From LMUY01 sp964245075 (lineage in GTDB: Bacteria > Pseudomonadota > Alphaproteobacteria > Acetobacterales > Acetobacteraceae): a stretch of DNA of 64,000 nt. Positions 25,552 through 34,516 of this stretch are shown here, piece by piece. How positions within the stretch are numbered: the first letter of the stretch is position 1; the number at the start of each line of letters is the position of its first letter. The stretch covers positions 8,205 to 72,204 of the forward strand of contig CAXTLC010000012.1 of the NCBI GenBank assembly GCA_964245075.1. Direction: 5' to 3'. The notes under the pieces were generated by a model. That model had not been told where the DNA came from. It saw only the letters and a program-made list of their open reading frames with translations, and did no database searches. A program made the position numbers and the translations under genes.

Positions 25552-26219
25552 GCGACACCGCCTTTGGCCACACCTTCCGCCAGCCCGGGCTGCTGCGGGA
25601 AGCGCTCACCCATCGCTCCGCCGTGCCGCGCAGCCATGGCCGGCCATCCAAGACACGGTCCAACGAACGGCTCGAGTTCATGGGGGACCGCGTGCTGGGC
25701 CTGCTGGTGGCGGAATGGCTCACGCACCGCTTTCCGGACGAGGCGGAGGGCCTGCTCGCCCGCAGGCATGCGGACCTGGTAGCCGAGCCGCTGCTCGCGT
25801 TCATCGGCGCCCGGCTGGGCTTGCCGGACCTGCTGATCGTTGCTCCCAACGAAGCACGCGCCGGGGTCGGGCGAGGCGTCGCCGTGGTGGCGGACGCGAT
25901 GGAAGCGGTGCTCGGCGCGCTGTATCTGGATGGCGGGCTGGACGCCGCCCGCCGCCTGGTGCGGGACGCCTGGGCGGACGCGGTCGAGGCGCAGGCCCAG
26001 CCGCCGAAGCATCCGAAATCCGACCTGAAGGAATGGCTGGAAGCGCGCGCCGCCGTTCTCCCCGCCTTCGTGGAGCAGTCCCGCTCCGGCCCGGACCACG
26101 CGCTGGTGTTCACGGTGACGGTTTCCGCGATGGGCCGCACCGGAACCGGGAGCGCCAACACGAAGCAGGCCGCGGAACGGGACGCCGCGGCCGACCTGCT
26201 GCAGCAGCTCCAATCATGA
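25548..26219 (+). CDS. rnc: Ribonuclease III
   Basis: RNase III cuts double-stranded RNA, including rRNA precursors. The 223-residue protein has the signature NERLEFMGDRVLGLLVAEWL at about 40-60, EAVLGALYLDGG, and a C-terminal double-stranded-RNA-binding domain (DLKEWLEARAAVLPAF through AAERDAAADLLQQL). GTG 25548 overlaps the lepB stop. A longer frame from 25488 would run through lepB and is rejected. Confidence 0.94.
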   Translation: MSDTAFGHTFRQPGLLREALTHRSAVPRSHGRPSKTRSNERLEFMGDRVLGLLVAEWLTHRFPDEAEGLLARRHADLVAEPLLAFIGARLGLPDLLIVAPNEARAGVGRGVAVVADAMEAVLGALYLDGGLDAARRLVRDAWADAVEAQAQPPKHPKSDLKEWLEARAAVLPAFVEQSRSGPDHALVFTVTVSAMGRTGTGSANTKQAAERDAAADLLQQLQS

Positions 26220-26241
26220 CGACCGTCATGCAAGACCCGTC

Positions 26242-27135
26242 GTGACGACGAGGTGCGGCTTCGCCGCGATCGTAGGCGCGCCCAACGCCGGCAAGTCCAC
26301 GTTGTTGAACCGGATGACGGGCGCCAAGCTGTCCATTGTCAGCCCCAAGGCGCAGACCACCCGCTTCCGCGTGCTCGGCATCCTGATGCGCGAGCAGACC
26401 CAGATGCTGCTGGTGGACACGCCCGGCATCTTCGCGCCCCGCCGCAAGCTGGACCGCGCGATGGTCAACGCCGCCTGGACTGGCGCCGAGGAGGCGGACG
26501 TGACGTTGCTCCTGGTGGACGCCAAGGCCGGCGCGCGGGGTGCCGTGCGGGAGATCGCCACCCAACTGGCGCGGCGCGGCGGGCGCACCTGGCTGGTGCT
26601 GAACAAGGTGGACCTGGTGCCGCCGCCCACCCTGCTGCCGCTGATCGCGACGTTCAACGAGCTGGCCGCGTTCGAGGAAACATTCATGGTGAGCGCTGCC
26701 ACCGGGGACGGCGTGGCCGCCCTGCTGGACCGCTTGGCCGCGATCATGCCCGCCGGGCCATACCTCTACCCGCCCGACGACCTGACCGACCTGCCGGACC
26801 GCCTGCTCGCCGCCGAGATCGTGCGCGAGCAGATCTTCCTGCAAACCCACGAGGAAGTGCCCTACGCGGCGACGGTGGAAACGGAAAGCTTCGCCGAACG
26901 GCCGGACGGCTCCGTGCGGATCGACGCCACCATCTACGTCACCCGCCCGGGCCACAAGGCGATCCTGATCGGCGTCGGCGGGGCGCGGGTGCGGGAGATC
27001 GGCGCCCGCGCCCGGCAGCAGCTGGCCGGCCTGCTGGAGCGCCCGGTGCACCTGTTCCTCAACGTCAAGGAACGCGCCGGCTGGGACGAGGAAGGCGCGC
27101 GCCTGCGAGCGATCGGGCTCGAAGACCCGGGCTGA
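26242..27135 (+). CDS. era: GTPase Era
   Basis: Era binds 16S rRNA and helps mature the 30S subunit. The 297-residue protein has G1 IVGAPNAGKSTLLNRM, G3 LLVDTPGIFAPRRKL and G4 VLNKVDLVPP. The C-terminal KH domain has ILIGVGGARVREIGARARQQ. GTG start 22 bases after rnc. The rnc-era-recO order is the usual alphaproteobacterial operon. Confidence 0.95.
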   Translation: MTTRCGFAAIVGAPNAGKSTLLNRMTGAKLSIVSPKAQTTRFRVLGILMREQTQMLLVDTPGIFAPRRKLDRAMVNAAWTGAEEADVTLLLVDAKAGARGAVREIATQLARRGGRTWLVLNKVDLVPPPTLLPLIATFNELAAFEETFMVSAATGDGVAALLDRLAAIMPAGPYLYPPDDLTDLPDRLLAAEIVREQIFLQTHEEVPYAATVETESFAERPDGSVRIDATIYVTRPGHKAILIGVGGARVREIGARARQQLAGLLERPVHLFLNVKERAGWDEEGARLRAIGLEDPG

Positions 27136-27141
27136 GCGGCC

Positions 27142-27897
27142 GTGGAATGGCAAGCGCCGGCCATCGTCCTCGCCATCCGGGCCTATGGGGAGAGCGATGC
27201 GCTGGCGACGGTGCTGACCGCCGAGCACGGGACGTATCGCGGCCTGGCCCGCGGCGGCGCATCCCGCGGCCGGGCCGGCACGTGGCAACCCGGCAACCTG
27301 TTGCAAGCCCGCTGGGCGGCGCGGCTGCCTGATCAGCTCGGCAGCTTCACGGCCGAGCTGATTCATCCTGGCGCCGCCCTGGCGATGGACGACCCGCTCG
27401 CCTTGGCGGTGCTGTCCAGCGCGTGCGCCGTGGCCGAGGGGGCGCTGGCCGACCGCGAGCCGCACCCCCAAGTGTTCGCCGGGCTGCTGGGCCTGATCAC
27501 GCGCCTGTCGTCCGGCCCCGCCGTGCTGACGGACCTGGTCCGGTGGGAACTGGCGCTGCTCGCCGAGCTTGGCTACGGGCTGGACCTTGGGACCTGCGCC
27601 CTGACCGGGGCGACGGAGGATCTCGCCTGGGTGTCCCCGCGCACCGGCCGTGCCGTCAGCGAGGCCGCCGCCGCTCCCTGGAAAGGCCGCCTGCTTGCCT
27701 TGCCTGCGTTCCTGCGCGGCGGCGAAGCGGACGCGGCGGGCTGGGCCGCCGGGTTGGCCCTGACCGGGCACTTCCTGGCCCGCGACGCCTTCGGCAGCAG
27801 ACACCAGGGCCTGCCCGCTGCCCGCGACCGCCTTGCTGACCGCGTGGCTGTCCTTTCCCACCCTGAAAAGGAGCCTGGGCGAGAAGCCCGATTATAG
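27142..27897 (+). CDS. recO: DNA repair protein RecO
   Basis: RecO works with RecF and RecR to load RecA onto SSB-coated single strands. The 251-residue protein has the N-terminal OB fold (WQAPAIVLAIRAYGESDALA, RGLARGGASRGRAGTWQPGN). A helical domain follows, with LVRWELALLAELGYGLDL and CALTGATEDLAWVSPRTGRA. The four-cysteine zinc site seen in some RecO proteins is absent; only one Cys is in the usual place, as in many alphaproteobacterial members. GTG start, 6 bases after era. Confidence 0.92.
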   Translation: MEWQAPAIVLAIRAYGESDALATVLTAEHGTYRGLARGGASRGRAGTWQPGNLLQARWAARLPDQLGSFTAELIHPGAALAMDDPLALAVLSSACAVAEGALADREPHPQVFAGLLGLITRLSSGPAVLTDLVRWELALLAELGYGLDLGTCALTGATEDLAWVSPRTGRAVSEAAAAPWKGRLLALPAFLRGGEADAAGWAAGLALTGHFLARDAFGSRHQGLPAARDRLADRVAVLSHPEKEPGREARL

Positions 27898-27994
27898 CCG
27901 GCCAGCGTTTTAGAAGGAGTCGCTGCACTCTTTGCTCAACCACGAGCTAAGCGGCTTGAGCGACTTCCAGCGTCCAAACGATCCCTTTTTGTTC

Positions 27995-28000
27995 TATAAT
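27995..28000 (+). promoter_or_regulatory. Perfect -10 box TATAAT ahead of the degenerate toxin region
   Basis: A consensus TATAAT sits 26 bases before the ATG at 28026, just after a T-rich run (CTTTTTGTTC). No good -35 is at 16-18 bp. Such AT-rich signals are rare in this 70% GC window and mark the start of the islet. Confidence 0.4.
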
Positions 28001-28025
28001 GGGCCGTCGAAGGGTGTGGTGTTGA

Positions 28026-28400
28026 ATGAGTTGGGAAAATCAGGGTCGGCAAGAACACGGCTATTTTGGCCACGGACACCTCGACAAAGCAGCGCATGAT
28101 CCATCCGTCGCGGACAAGTCCCTGTCGGAGCGGTGATCTTCGCTTGCGCACGGAGATCTCGGCGCGCTGTCACCAGCACAGCGCAAACGGCTCGAAACAC
28201 AGTACCACTACGGAACACTGGCCCTCTTCAAAGAGGTTGTGACCGCCTGGATGCGCGGCGTAAAGCTTGACCGGTTTCTGTTCGCGTCGTTGTTCTTTGA
28301 CAGCACTCCAGACAGTCCAATCGTCAAAGCATTATACGATGCCGCTTCTACGGCAAGCTCGGCCGTCAACTACGCGCAGATGCGCGGGGGCATCGCATGA
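28026..28400 (+). pseudogene. Degenerate 5' part of a possible polymorphic toxin
   Basis: Reading from ATG 28026 gives MSWENQGRQEHGYFGHG, then an in-frame TGA at 28134. The same frame continues with LGALSPAQRKRLETQYHYGT and FKEVVTAWMRGVKLDRFLFA up to TGA at 28398. The coding character on both sides of the first stop, and the smooth continuation in another frame after 28390 (HDAAKAIDLVGVDGWPRFLA), suggest one broken gene with a nonsense change and a frameshift. It could also be two small unknown genes. Base composition is lower in GC than the surroundings. Confidence 0.5.
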
Positions 28401-28482
28401 CGCGGCAAAAGCTATCGACCTCGTTGGGGTCGATGGCTGGCCGCGTTTCCTCGCCCAAGCTCAGGCAAGAGCCAGCGATCCT

Positions 28483-29082
28483 ATGACTGTAGCGACCACC
28501 GAGAAAAGCCAACAACGAATGGACCTGGCACGCAACGACGCCATTCGGCCCGTTTACCCGATAGAGACTATGATCGGGATTGGTGCTGCTGGACTTGCTG
28601 GCGGCTTTGGTGCTGCCGTTCGCGCAGGTGTTGGGGCCGTAGTGCGCCAGGTCTTGCCAGAGGGCAAACCGTCTTCAACCGAGCCGCCGCCCATTCCAGG
28701 AGCCGCGAAAGCTGACGTCACTCACGTAGCGAAAAAAGCGGGCAACGCGGACCAGGCTGAGGGTGCGAATGCCCGACCTATCCTGCTGAGTCGATCCCGC
28801 TTCGGCCATACCTTTGAAATTCATGGAGAAGACGCGACGGCGTTTCTGACGAACCGTGCTGACGCCATGGAGCAGCCTAACGGTCAACTTCTGGATAACC
28901 AAGCTGCAGCAAGGTTCATACAAGAAAACCTCAGTAAAGCTGGAGGTGGTCCAGTTTCCTTTCCTATACCGGAAAGTGTTCCTGCACGGATTATAAACCC
29001 GGATGGCAGCTTCTCGCCGGCTCGAACGATCCGCCTCGTTCCCGGCGGAAAGGGCGTTAAAACGGCATTTCCCGGACCATGA
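28483..29082 (+). CDS. Toxin-like C-terminal protein (remnant or short toxin)
   Basis: About 199 residues from ATG 28483; the open frame extends left to 28267. A Gly/Ala-rich hydrophobic stretch (IETMIGIGAAGLAGGFGAAV) is followed by a Pro-rich linker. A compact C-terminal region has RFGHTFEIHGEDATAFLTNR, GQLLDNQAAARFIQENL and FSPARTIRLVPGGKGVKTAF. This hydrophobic-linker-toxin layout, followed at once by a small gene, is typical of polymorphic or contact-dependent toxins. The GHTFEIHG and VPGGKGVKTAFP blocks may be catalytic. I cannot name the toxin family. Upstream sequence is probably lost to mutation. Confidence 0.5.
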   Translation: MTVATTEKSQQRMDLARNDAIRPVYPIETMIGIGAAGLAGGFGAAVRAGVGAVVRQVLPEGKPSSTEPPPIPGAAKADVTHVAKKAGNADQAEGANARPILLSRSRFGHTFEIHGEDATAFLTNRADAMEQPNGQLLDNQAAARFIQENLSKAGGGPVSFPIPESVPARIINPDGSFSPARTIRLVPGGKGVKTAFPGP

Positions 29083-29089
29083 GGGCACG

Positions 29090-29460
29090 ATGACATACCC
29101 AACCAAACAAGCTCTGACTGCTCTAAACCGCGCCTTGCACCTGCCTGCGACCGGTCGGGAACAGGACTGGGATATAGAATTGGCGGGCCGGACCGGGCAG
29201 GTGAGTTTGTTTCCTACCTCGAAACTCACGCGCTTAACGAAGATGAGAAACTTGCCCTGATGGCGCTCACCCTAGGGTCTCTGGAAGAGAGAGCCCAAAA
29301 ACAGGAAGTCTCGCCAGAATTGTCAGATAGAATTAAGCGCCTTCTCTGGGCAAATCTGGCATTGTATGCTGACCTGATTGAGAAGTGGAGTCCGAATGAC
29401 GATCCGGACGGCTTCTCCATCTCGCCGCTGTTGCAATCTTTGGGTCAACGTCGGCCATGA
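29090..29460 (+). pseudogene. Frameshifted candidate immunity gene
   Basis: ATG 29090 has GAGGG just upstream and begins 7 bases after the toxin-like stop. It reads TALNRALHLPATGREQDWDI in one frame, but that frame ends at 29260. The neighbouring frame carries on with GEFVSYLETHALNEDEKLAL and then RIKRLLWANLALYADLIEKW to 29460. The two halves join naturally near 29186-29200 if one or two bases changed. This looks like a single acidic protein of about 120 residues, as immunity proteins are, broken by a frameshift or a sequencing error. Confidence 0.55.
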
Positions 29461-29501
29461 CCGAGACATGAATGAAGTGGTCGCAATGACTGGCCCACGC
29501 C

Positions 29502-30269
29502 CTAACGCGTGCCGACGATGAACAATCGCGGGAACGGGAGAAACACCATGCCATCCGACGCTGGCGGGTAGGCCTCGGACAACGCTGCCCGGTAACGCTG
29601 AAGGTAGGCTGCCTGCCCATCCTGCCCGAGCGGCGCCAGGAACGGCCGCAGGCCGCTGCCCTTGAACCACTCCACGACGGCGTCAACACCCGCGAGCGGA
29701 TGGTAGTAGGTCGTCCGCCACACCTCCACCCGGCTGCAACAGGGCCGCAGCAGCCGCCAGTACCAACCCGCCTCCGCCATCGGCGTGCGCGCGCCCGCGG
29801 CGTTGGCGAGTTGGTCCGCCCACGGCCCGTCCGCGGCCACCTCGCGCATCAACCGGTGCGCCGGCTCCTCCAGGTTGTCCGGCATCTGGACGGCCAGGCT
29901 GCCTCCGGAAGCGAGCTTCCCGGCCAGGCGTGGGAACAGGGCGGCGTGATCCGGCACCCAGTGGAGGACGGCGTTGGCCAGGATGACGTCGAACGGTCCC
30001 GGCTCATCCCAGGACTCGATGCCTGCCAACTCGAACCGGAGCGCGGGAAGCCGCTTGCGCGCGGCCTCGATCATGTCGGGAGAGCTGTCCAGCCCGGTCA
30101 CGGCGGCGCCGGGAAAGCGCGCGGCGAGCAGTTCGGTCGAGTTGCCAGGGCCGCAACCGAGGTCCACGGCGCGACCCGCATCCACCCGCGGCACGGCGCC
30201 CAGCAGGTCACGGACCGGGCGGGTGCGCTCATCCTCGAAGACGACGTATTGCTTGGCCGACCAACTCAT
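29502..30269 (-). CDS. tam: Trans-aconitate 2-methyltransferase
   Basis: Tam methylates trans-aconitate, a toxic side product that inhibits aconitase, using SAM. The 255-residue protein opens WSAKQYVVFEDERTRPVRDL, typical for Tam. It has the SAM motif AVDLGCGPGNSTELLAARFP, TGLDSSPDMIEAARKRLP, and ILANAVLHWVPDH. The C-terminal part has WRTTYYHPLAGVDAVVEWFK. Length matches the family. It stands alone on the minus strand. Confidence 0.9.
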   Translation of the reverse strand: MSWSAKQYVVFEDERTRPVRDLLGAVPRVDAGRAVDLGCGPGNSTELLAARFPGAAVTGLDSSPDMIEAARKRLPALRFELAGIESWDEPGPFDVILANAVLHWVPDHAALFPRLAGKLASGGSLAVQMPDNLEEPAHRLMREVAADGPWADQLANAAGARTPMAEAGWYWRLLRPCCSRVEVWRTTYYHPLAGVDAVVEWFKGSGLRPFLAPLGQDGQAAYLQRYRAALSEAYPPASDGMVFLPFPRLFIVGTR

Positions 30270-30321
30270 CGCGGCATGCCTCTGAACTTCGGGCCGAGTG
30301 TTGCACGGCCGGGCTTCCCGG

Positions 30322-31866
30322 TCAGCGTTCCAGGAACGCCTCCGCCGTGCGCAGGCTCAACGCCATGATAGTCAGCGCCGGGTTGGCCGGCATGGCGCTG
30401 GGGAACACCGAGTTGTCGCAGATCCAAAGGTTTGGCACCTCGAAGCTCCGGCCGGTGGGGTCCACCACCGCCCGGGACGGGTCGGTGCCCATGCGGCAGG
30501 TGCCGATAGTGTGGGCCGAGCGCGGGCAAGTCCAGATGTCCCCCGCCCCCGCCGCTTCCCACACTGCGCGCATCAGCCGGGCGGCGTGGCGGCTGATCGC
30601 GTCCTCGTTCTCGCCGTAGCTGAAATGCACCAGCGGCTTGGGCATGCCGGTGTCATCCACCTCGTCCGACAGTTCGAGGTAGTTGCCCGGGTGCGGCAGG
30701 CACTCGCCGTTGATGCCGATGCCGGCGAGGTGGTTGTAGCCGTGCACGTAGTCCACCAGGCGTCGGCCCCAGAAACCGCGCCCCCGCGCCACCTGGGTGG
30801 CGAGGGTCACCGGCACGACGCCCAAGCTCTGCACCAGGTAGCCGCCGGCGAAATCCGCATCGGGCGGGCGCACCATGTCCTCGGTGATCAGGGAGGACGG
30901 GTAGCCCTTGTTGCAACGCATCTCCTGCTCGAACGTGCCCCAAACCTGGGTCGCGACGTGCGCCATGTAGTTGCGCCCCACCTGCCCGCTGCCGCACGCC
31001 ACCCCCGTGTGCAGCAGCAGCCGCGGCGTTTCCACCGCGCCCGCGCAGAGGAACGCGGCGGCGCAACGCTGCCGGTGGTCCACCCCGTCCTTGCGGTACA
31101 CCACGGCCACGACGCGCCCGGCGGCGTCCTGCTCGATGCCGTGCACGGTGCAGCCGGGACGGATCTCGGCGCCGGCCAGGACCGCCTGCGGCAGGAACGT
31201 CACGTCCATGCTGGTCTTGGCACCGGTGCGGCAGCCCTGGTGGCAGTAGCCGCAGTTGATGCAGGCCGGCCGGGTCCCGGCGCCTTCCTGCGCCCAGGGC
31301 TGCGTCGCCACCGCGGCCGGCGACGCGCACGCGCGGATGCCCAGCGCGTCGCATCCCGCCTGCATCGCCTGGGCCGGCGCGTTCAGCGCCACCGGCGGCA
31401 AGGGATACCGGCGGGACGGGTCCCACGGATACGGGTCTGGACCGGACACGCCGACCGCCGCCTCCACCTGGCACAGGTACGGCAGCAACTCCGCATGGCT
31501 CACCGGCCAGTCCTCGCCCGCGCCGGCGTCGGACCGCAGGCGCAGGTCGCGCGGGTCCGGCCGCGGCGTGAACGCGCCCCAGTGCAGGGTGGAGCCGCCG
31601 AGGCCGGCGCCGCTGTTGTTGGCGCCGAACGCCTGCGACGTCCCGCCCTCGCTCAGCCGCTCGCCCAGCCAGTAGATCCCGGACGCGGCCACCTCGTCGG
31701 CAGCGAACTGTTCCGGGTCATGGTTCTGCCCCGCTTCCAGCGCCACCACGCGCAGCCCGGCGCCGGCCAAGCGGGCCAGCAGCGGCGCACCCCCGGCTCC
31801 CGTGCCGACCACCACGGCGTCCACCGCCTCGCCCAGCCCGTAGCGCCGCATCCCGGTGAGGTTCAT
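30322..31866 (-). CDS. GMC-family FAD oxidoreductase
   Basis: A 514-residue glucose-methanol-choline family oxidoreductase. It has the FAD-binding motif AVVVGTGAGGAPLLARLAGA at its N-terminus, LGGSTLHWGAFTPRPDP, a Cys-rich stretch CINCGYCHQGCRTGA, and the C-terminal block HTIGTCRMGTDPSRAVVDP with NPALTIMAL. Members with a Cys-rich insert act with a small subunit 3 and a cytochrome as membrane sugar or alcohol dehydrogenases. No signal peptide is seen. Its ATG overlaps the upstream fusion gene's stop. Substrate unknown. Confidence 0.88.
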   Translation of the reverse strand: MNLTGMRRYGLGEAVDAVVVGTGAGGAPLLARLAGAGLRVVALEAGQNHDPEQFAADEVAASGIYWLGERLSEGGTSQAFGANNSGAGLGGSTLHWGAFTPRPDPRDLRLRSDAGAGEDWPVSHAELLPYLCQVEAAVGVSGPDPYPWDPSRRYPLPPVALNAPAQAMQAGCDALGIRACASPAAVATQPWAQEGAGTRPACINCGYCHQGCRTGAKTSMDVTFLPQAVLAGAEIRPGCTVHGIEQDAAGRVVAVVYRKDGVDHRQRCAAAFLCAGAVETPRLLLHTGVACGSGQVGRNYMAHVATQVWGTFEQEMRCNKGYPSSLITEDMVRPPDADFAGGYLVQSLGVVPVTLATQVARGRGFWGRRLVDYVHGYNHLAGIGINGECLPHPGNYLELSDEVDDTGMPKPLVHFSYGENEDAISRHAARLMRAVWEAAGAGDIWTCPRSAHTIGTCRMGTDPSRAVVDPTGRSFEVPNLWICDNSVFPSAMPANPALTIMALSLRTAEAFLER

Positions 31867-33230
31867 GGCGCGACCGGCTCCCAAGCCTCGCGCTCGCCCG
31901 CGCCGAGCCGGACGAAGCCGGGCTTGCCGGGACCGTCGCCGCCGTAGCCGATGCCGCCGTAGCCCATGCGCGCCAGCGTCGCGGGGTGCGCCACATACAG
32001 CCGCACCGCATCGGCGCAGACATCCTCAAACCACATGCGCATCTGCCCGGCCGTCAGCAGGCCCTCACCCGCCGCCGCCGCCTCCCCTGCCGCGACGCGG
32101 CCCAGCAACGCATCCTGTCCGTCCGGGTCCGAGCCGGGGAAGCCCAGCGCAGCGAGGGTCTGCAAGCCCGCGCGCCAAGCCTCCGCATCGGGCGGAAGCC
32201 CGGCGAACCGCCATCCGTCGCCAGGGCCGGCGGCCAGCGCCGCATCGAGCCGGGCCGCCAGGTCGATGGAGCCCGGCTCTTCCCCCGGCCTTTCCTGGGG
32301 CACCACCCGGTCCACCAGCGCCCGCAGCGTGCCGAACTGCTCGACCGAGAGGCAGGCAGGAACGTAGGCCGGGTTGTCCGGAGCCGCGCGGGACAGCAGC
32401 GCGTCCCGCGTGCCCGTGCTGACGCGGGCGGAGCCGATCAGCGCCCGGTAGTCGTCCGGGATCGACGGCGGAGCCGCCAGGCACATGGCGATCAGCCTTG
32501 CCACGTCGTCCGGCCGCTCCATTGGCAGCAGGTGTCCGGCGCCCGGCAGGGTCACGAACTCCGCCTGCGTGAAATGCCGCGCGGTGAGCTTGCGCTGCGC
32601 CGCTTCCCCCAGATCCGCGTCCTCGGACCCGGAAACGATCAGCACCGGCGTCCGCAGCACGCCGATGCGGTCCGCCCAATCCTCGCGGCTGCCACTGCTG
32701 AGCCACGCGACCCAGGCGGCCCGGTCCGCGAGCAGCACGTCCGTGACGACCGCCTCGGCCACCGCCGGGTCGAGCGGCGTGCCGACGTTGGCTTCCACGT
32801 AACGCCGCGCTTCCGCCCGGCGGGACGCGTCATCGCCGGTGAACCAGCCCAGCATCTCCTGCCGCCGTGTCTCGTCCATCGGCTCTGGGCTGGGCGGGGA
32901 TGCGGCAAGCATCACCAGCCCGGCTAGTCCGTCCAGCCCCGCTTCGCCGTCTTCGGAGCGGCGGGCCAGCACGGCGGCAACCTTGGCCCCCATGCTGTGG
33001 CCGGCGACCACCCAGCGCCGCGGCGCATCGGCCCGGATAACGGTCGCGACACGGTCCGCCATCTCCGCCACCGTGTAGCCGGGCAGGCTGGCCGCCTCGC
33101 CGAAGCCCGGCAACGCGAGCGGGACGCAGCGGCACCATGGCGGCAAGCGTTCGGCCGCTGGTTGCCAGCCCCGCCCGCTTCCGCCGAGGAAGGGCAGGCA
33201 ATAAACGGTGGGGCGGTCGAGAGAAGCCAT
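31863..33230 (-). CDS. Fusion: alpha/beta hydrolase with gluconate-2-dehydrogenase subunit-3-like domain
   Basis: A 455-residue protein. Residues 1-250 are an alpha/beta hydrolase with the nucleophile Ser79 in VVAGHSMGAKVAAVL, and TPVLIVSGSEDADL and GAGHLLPMERPDDVARL for the acid and His. From about 265 to 455 the protein matches the subunit 3 of GMC dehydrogenases (CLSVEQFGTLRALVDRVVPQ, AARLDAALAAGPGDGWRF, YVAHPATLARMGYGGIGYGG). Subunit 3 normally comes as a separate gene beside the GMC flavoprotein, which follows here with ATGA overlap. The hydrolase may prepare or release the substrate; this is inference. Confidence 0.82.
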   Translation of the reverse strand: MASLDRPTVYCLPFLGGSGRGWQPAAERLPPWCRCVPLALPGFGEAASLPGYTVAEMADRVATVIRADAPRRWVVAGHSMGAKVAAVLARRSEDGEAGLDGLAGLVMLAASPPSPEPMDETRRQEMLGWFTGDDASRRAEARRYVEANVGTPLDPAVAEAVVTDVLLADRAAWVAWLSSGSREDWADRIGVLRTPVLIVSGSEDADLGEAAQRKLTARHFTQAEFVTLPGAGHLLPMERPDDVARLIAMCLAAPPSIPDDYRALIGSARVSTGTRDALLSRAAPDNPAYVPACLSVEQFGTLRALVDRVVPQERPGEEPGSIDLAARLDAALAAGPGDGWRFAGLPPDAEAWRAGLQTLAALGFPGSDPDGQDALLGRVAAGEAAAAGEGLLTAGQMRMWFEDVCADAVRLYVAHPATLARMGYGGIGYGGDGPGKPGFVRLGAGEREAWEPVAP

Positions 33231-33333
33231 GGGTCACGTCCGACGGGGTTCGTCGCCGGACGTGGTTCAGCATCTCAATTTTGCAACGCCGCACGCAGCG
33301 TCTGCTTGGAAAGACAGCCGCCGCCCGGCACGG

Positions 33334-34248
33334 CTACGCCGGCAGGAAATCCGGCACCGACAGGTAACGCTCGCCAGTGTCGTAGTTGAACCCCAGCACC
33401 GTGCCGCCCGGCGTCAGCTCCGGCAGCTTCTTGGCGATTGCCGCCAGCGTCGCTCCGGAGGAGATGCCGACCAACAGCCCCTCCTCCCGGGCCGAGCGGC
33501 GGGCGAACTCGCGCGCCTCCTCCGCCTCGACCTGGATCACGCCGTCCAGCACCTCGGTGTGCAGGTTGCCGGGCACGAACCCGGCGCCGATGCCCTGGAT
33601 CGGGTGCGGCCCGGGTGTGCCGCCTGAGATCACGGCCGACAGCGCCGGCTCCACGGCGAACACCTTCAATTCCGGCCAGCGCGCCTTCAGCACTTCCGCG
33701 CAGCCGGTGATGTGGCCGCCCGTGCCGACGCCGGTGATCAGCGTGTCGATCCCGTCCGGAAAGTCGGCGATGATCTCGCGTGCCGTGGTGCGGACGTGGA
33801 TCTCGACATTGGCCGGATTCTCGAATTGCTGTGGAATCCAGGCGCCGGGCACCTGCGCCGCAAGCTCTCCCGCGCGGGCGATGGCGGCCTTCATGCCACC
33901 TTCCTTGGGCGTAAGGTCGAATGTGGCGCCGTATGCCTGCATGAGGCGCCGCCGCTCGACCGACATCGAGTCGGGCATCACCAGCACCAGCTTGTAGCCC
34001 TTGACCGCCGCGACCATGGCCAGGCCGATCCCGGTGTTGCCGGACGTGGGCTCGATGATGGTCCCGCCGGGTTGCAGCCTGCCGCTCGCCTCCGCCGCTT
34101 CCACCATCGCCAGCGCGACGCGGTCCTTGATGGAGCCGCCGGGACTGCTGCGCTCGGACTTGATCCACACGGCGGAGTCCGGGAACAGGCGGCTGACCCG
34201 GATGTGCGGCGTGTTGCCGATCGTCTCGAGCACGCTGATGGCTTTCAT
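33334..34248 (-). CDS. cysK: Cysteine synthase A (O-acetylserine sulfhydrylase)
   Basis: CysK makes cysteine from O-acetylserine and sulfide with PLP. The 304-residue protein has SERSSPGGSIKDRVALAMVE (PLP Lys in SIKDR), IIEPTSGNTGIGLAMVAAVK (Asn loop), LITGVGTGGHITG (phosphate loop) and LVGISSGATLAAIAKKLPEL. ATG 34248 is preferred because AAGGA lies about 7 bases upstream; ATG 34254, two codons earlier, is too close to it. It is not in an evident operon. Confidence 0.93.
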   Translation of the reverse strand: MKAISVLETIGNTPHIRVSRLFPDSAVWIKSERSSPGGSIKDRVALAMVEAAEASGRLQPGGTIIEPTSGNTGIGLAMVAAVKGYKLVLVMPDSMSVERRRLMQAYGATFDLTPKEGGMKAAIARAGELAAQVPGAWIPQQFENPANVEIHVRTTAREIIADFPDGIDTLITGVGTGGHITGCAEVLKARWPELKVFAVEPALSAVISGGTPGPHPIQGIGAGFVPGNLHTEVLDGVIQVEAEEAREFARRSAREEGLLVGISSGATLAAIAKKLPELTPGGTVLGFNYDTGERYLSVPDFLPA

Positions 34249-34516
34249 TGGCATTTCCTTAAGGCTTGCTGCGCCAGAACAGTAGTCGCATGGAACGCGC
34301 CTACCATGGCCCCGCCTGGCCGGACCGCAAAGCCTGGCTGCCGCGCCACCGGTTGGCACGGGTCTTGCGGTTCGATATCTGGAAGACTGGTATCATCCGG
34401 AAGAACGGCATCTTGAAAAACCGGCAGCCGGACCGCGCGCCCGAAATGACACATCCGCCGCATTGATGCCGCGATCGGGTGGTTAGTAGCCCTGCAAGTA
34501 TAGGAGTGCCCCACCG

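Noticed and set aside
29260..29460. Independent gene starting at ATG 29260
   Set aside because: There is no ribosome site, and the frame reads well upstream of this ATG (GEFVSYLETHALNEDEK), so it is the second half of a broken gene.
34266..34466. 66-codon frame in the cysK-glycosyltransferase gap
   Set aside because: No good ribosome site, Arg-rich, no recognisable motif. It may be chance; I cannot support it.
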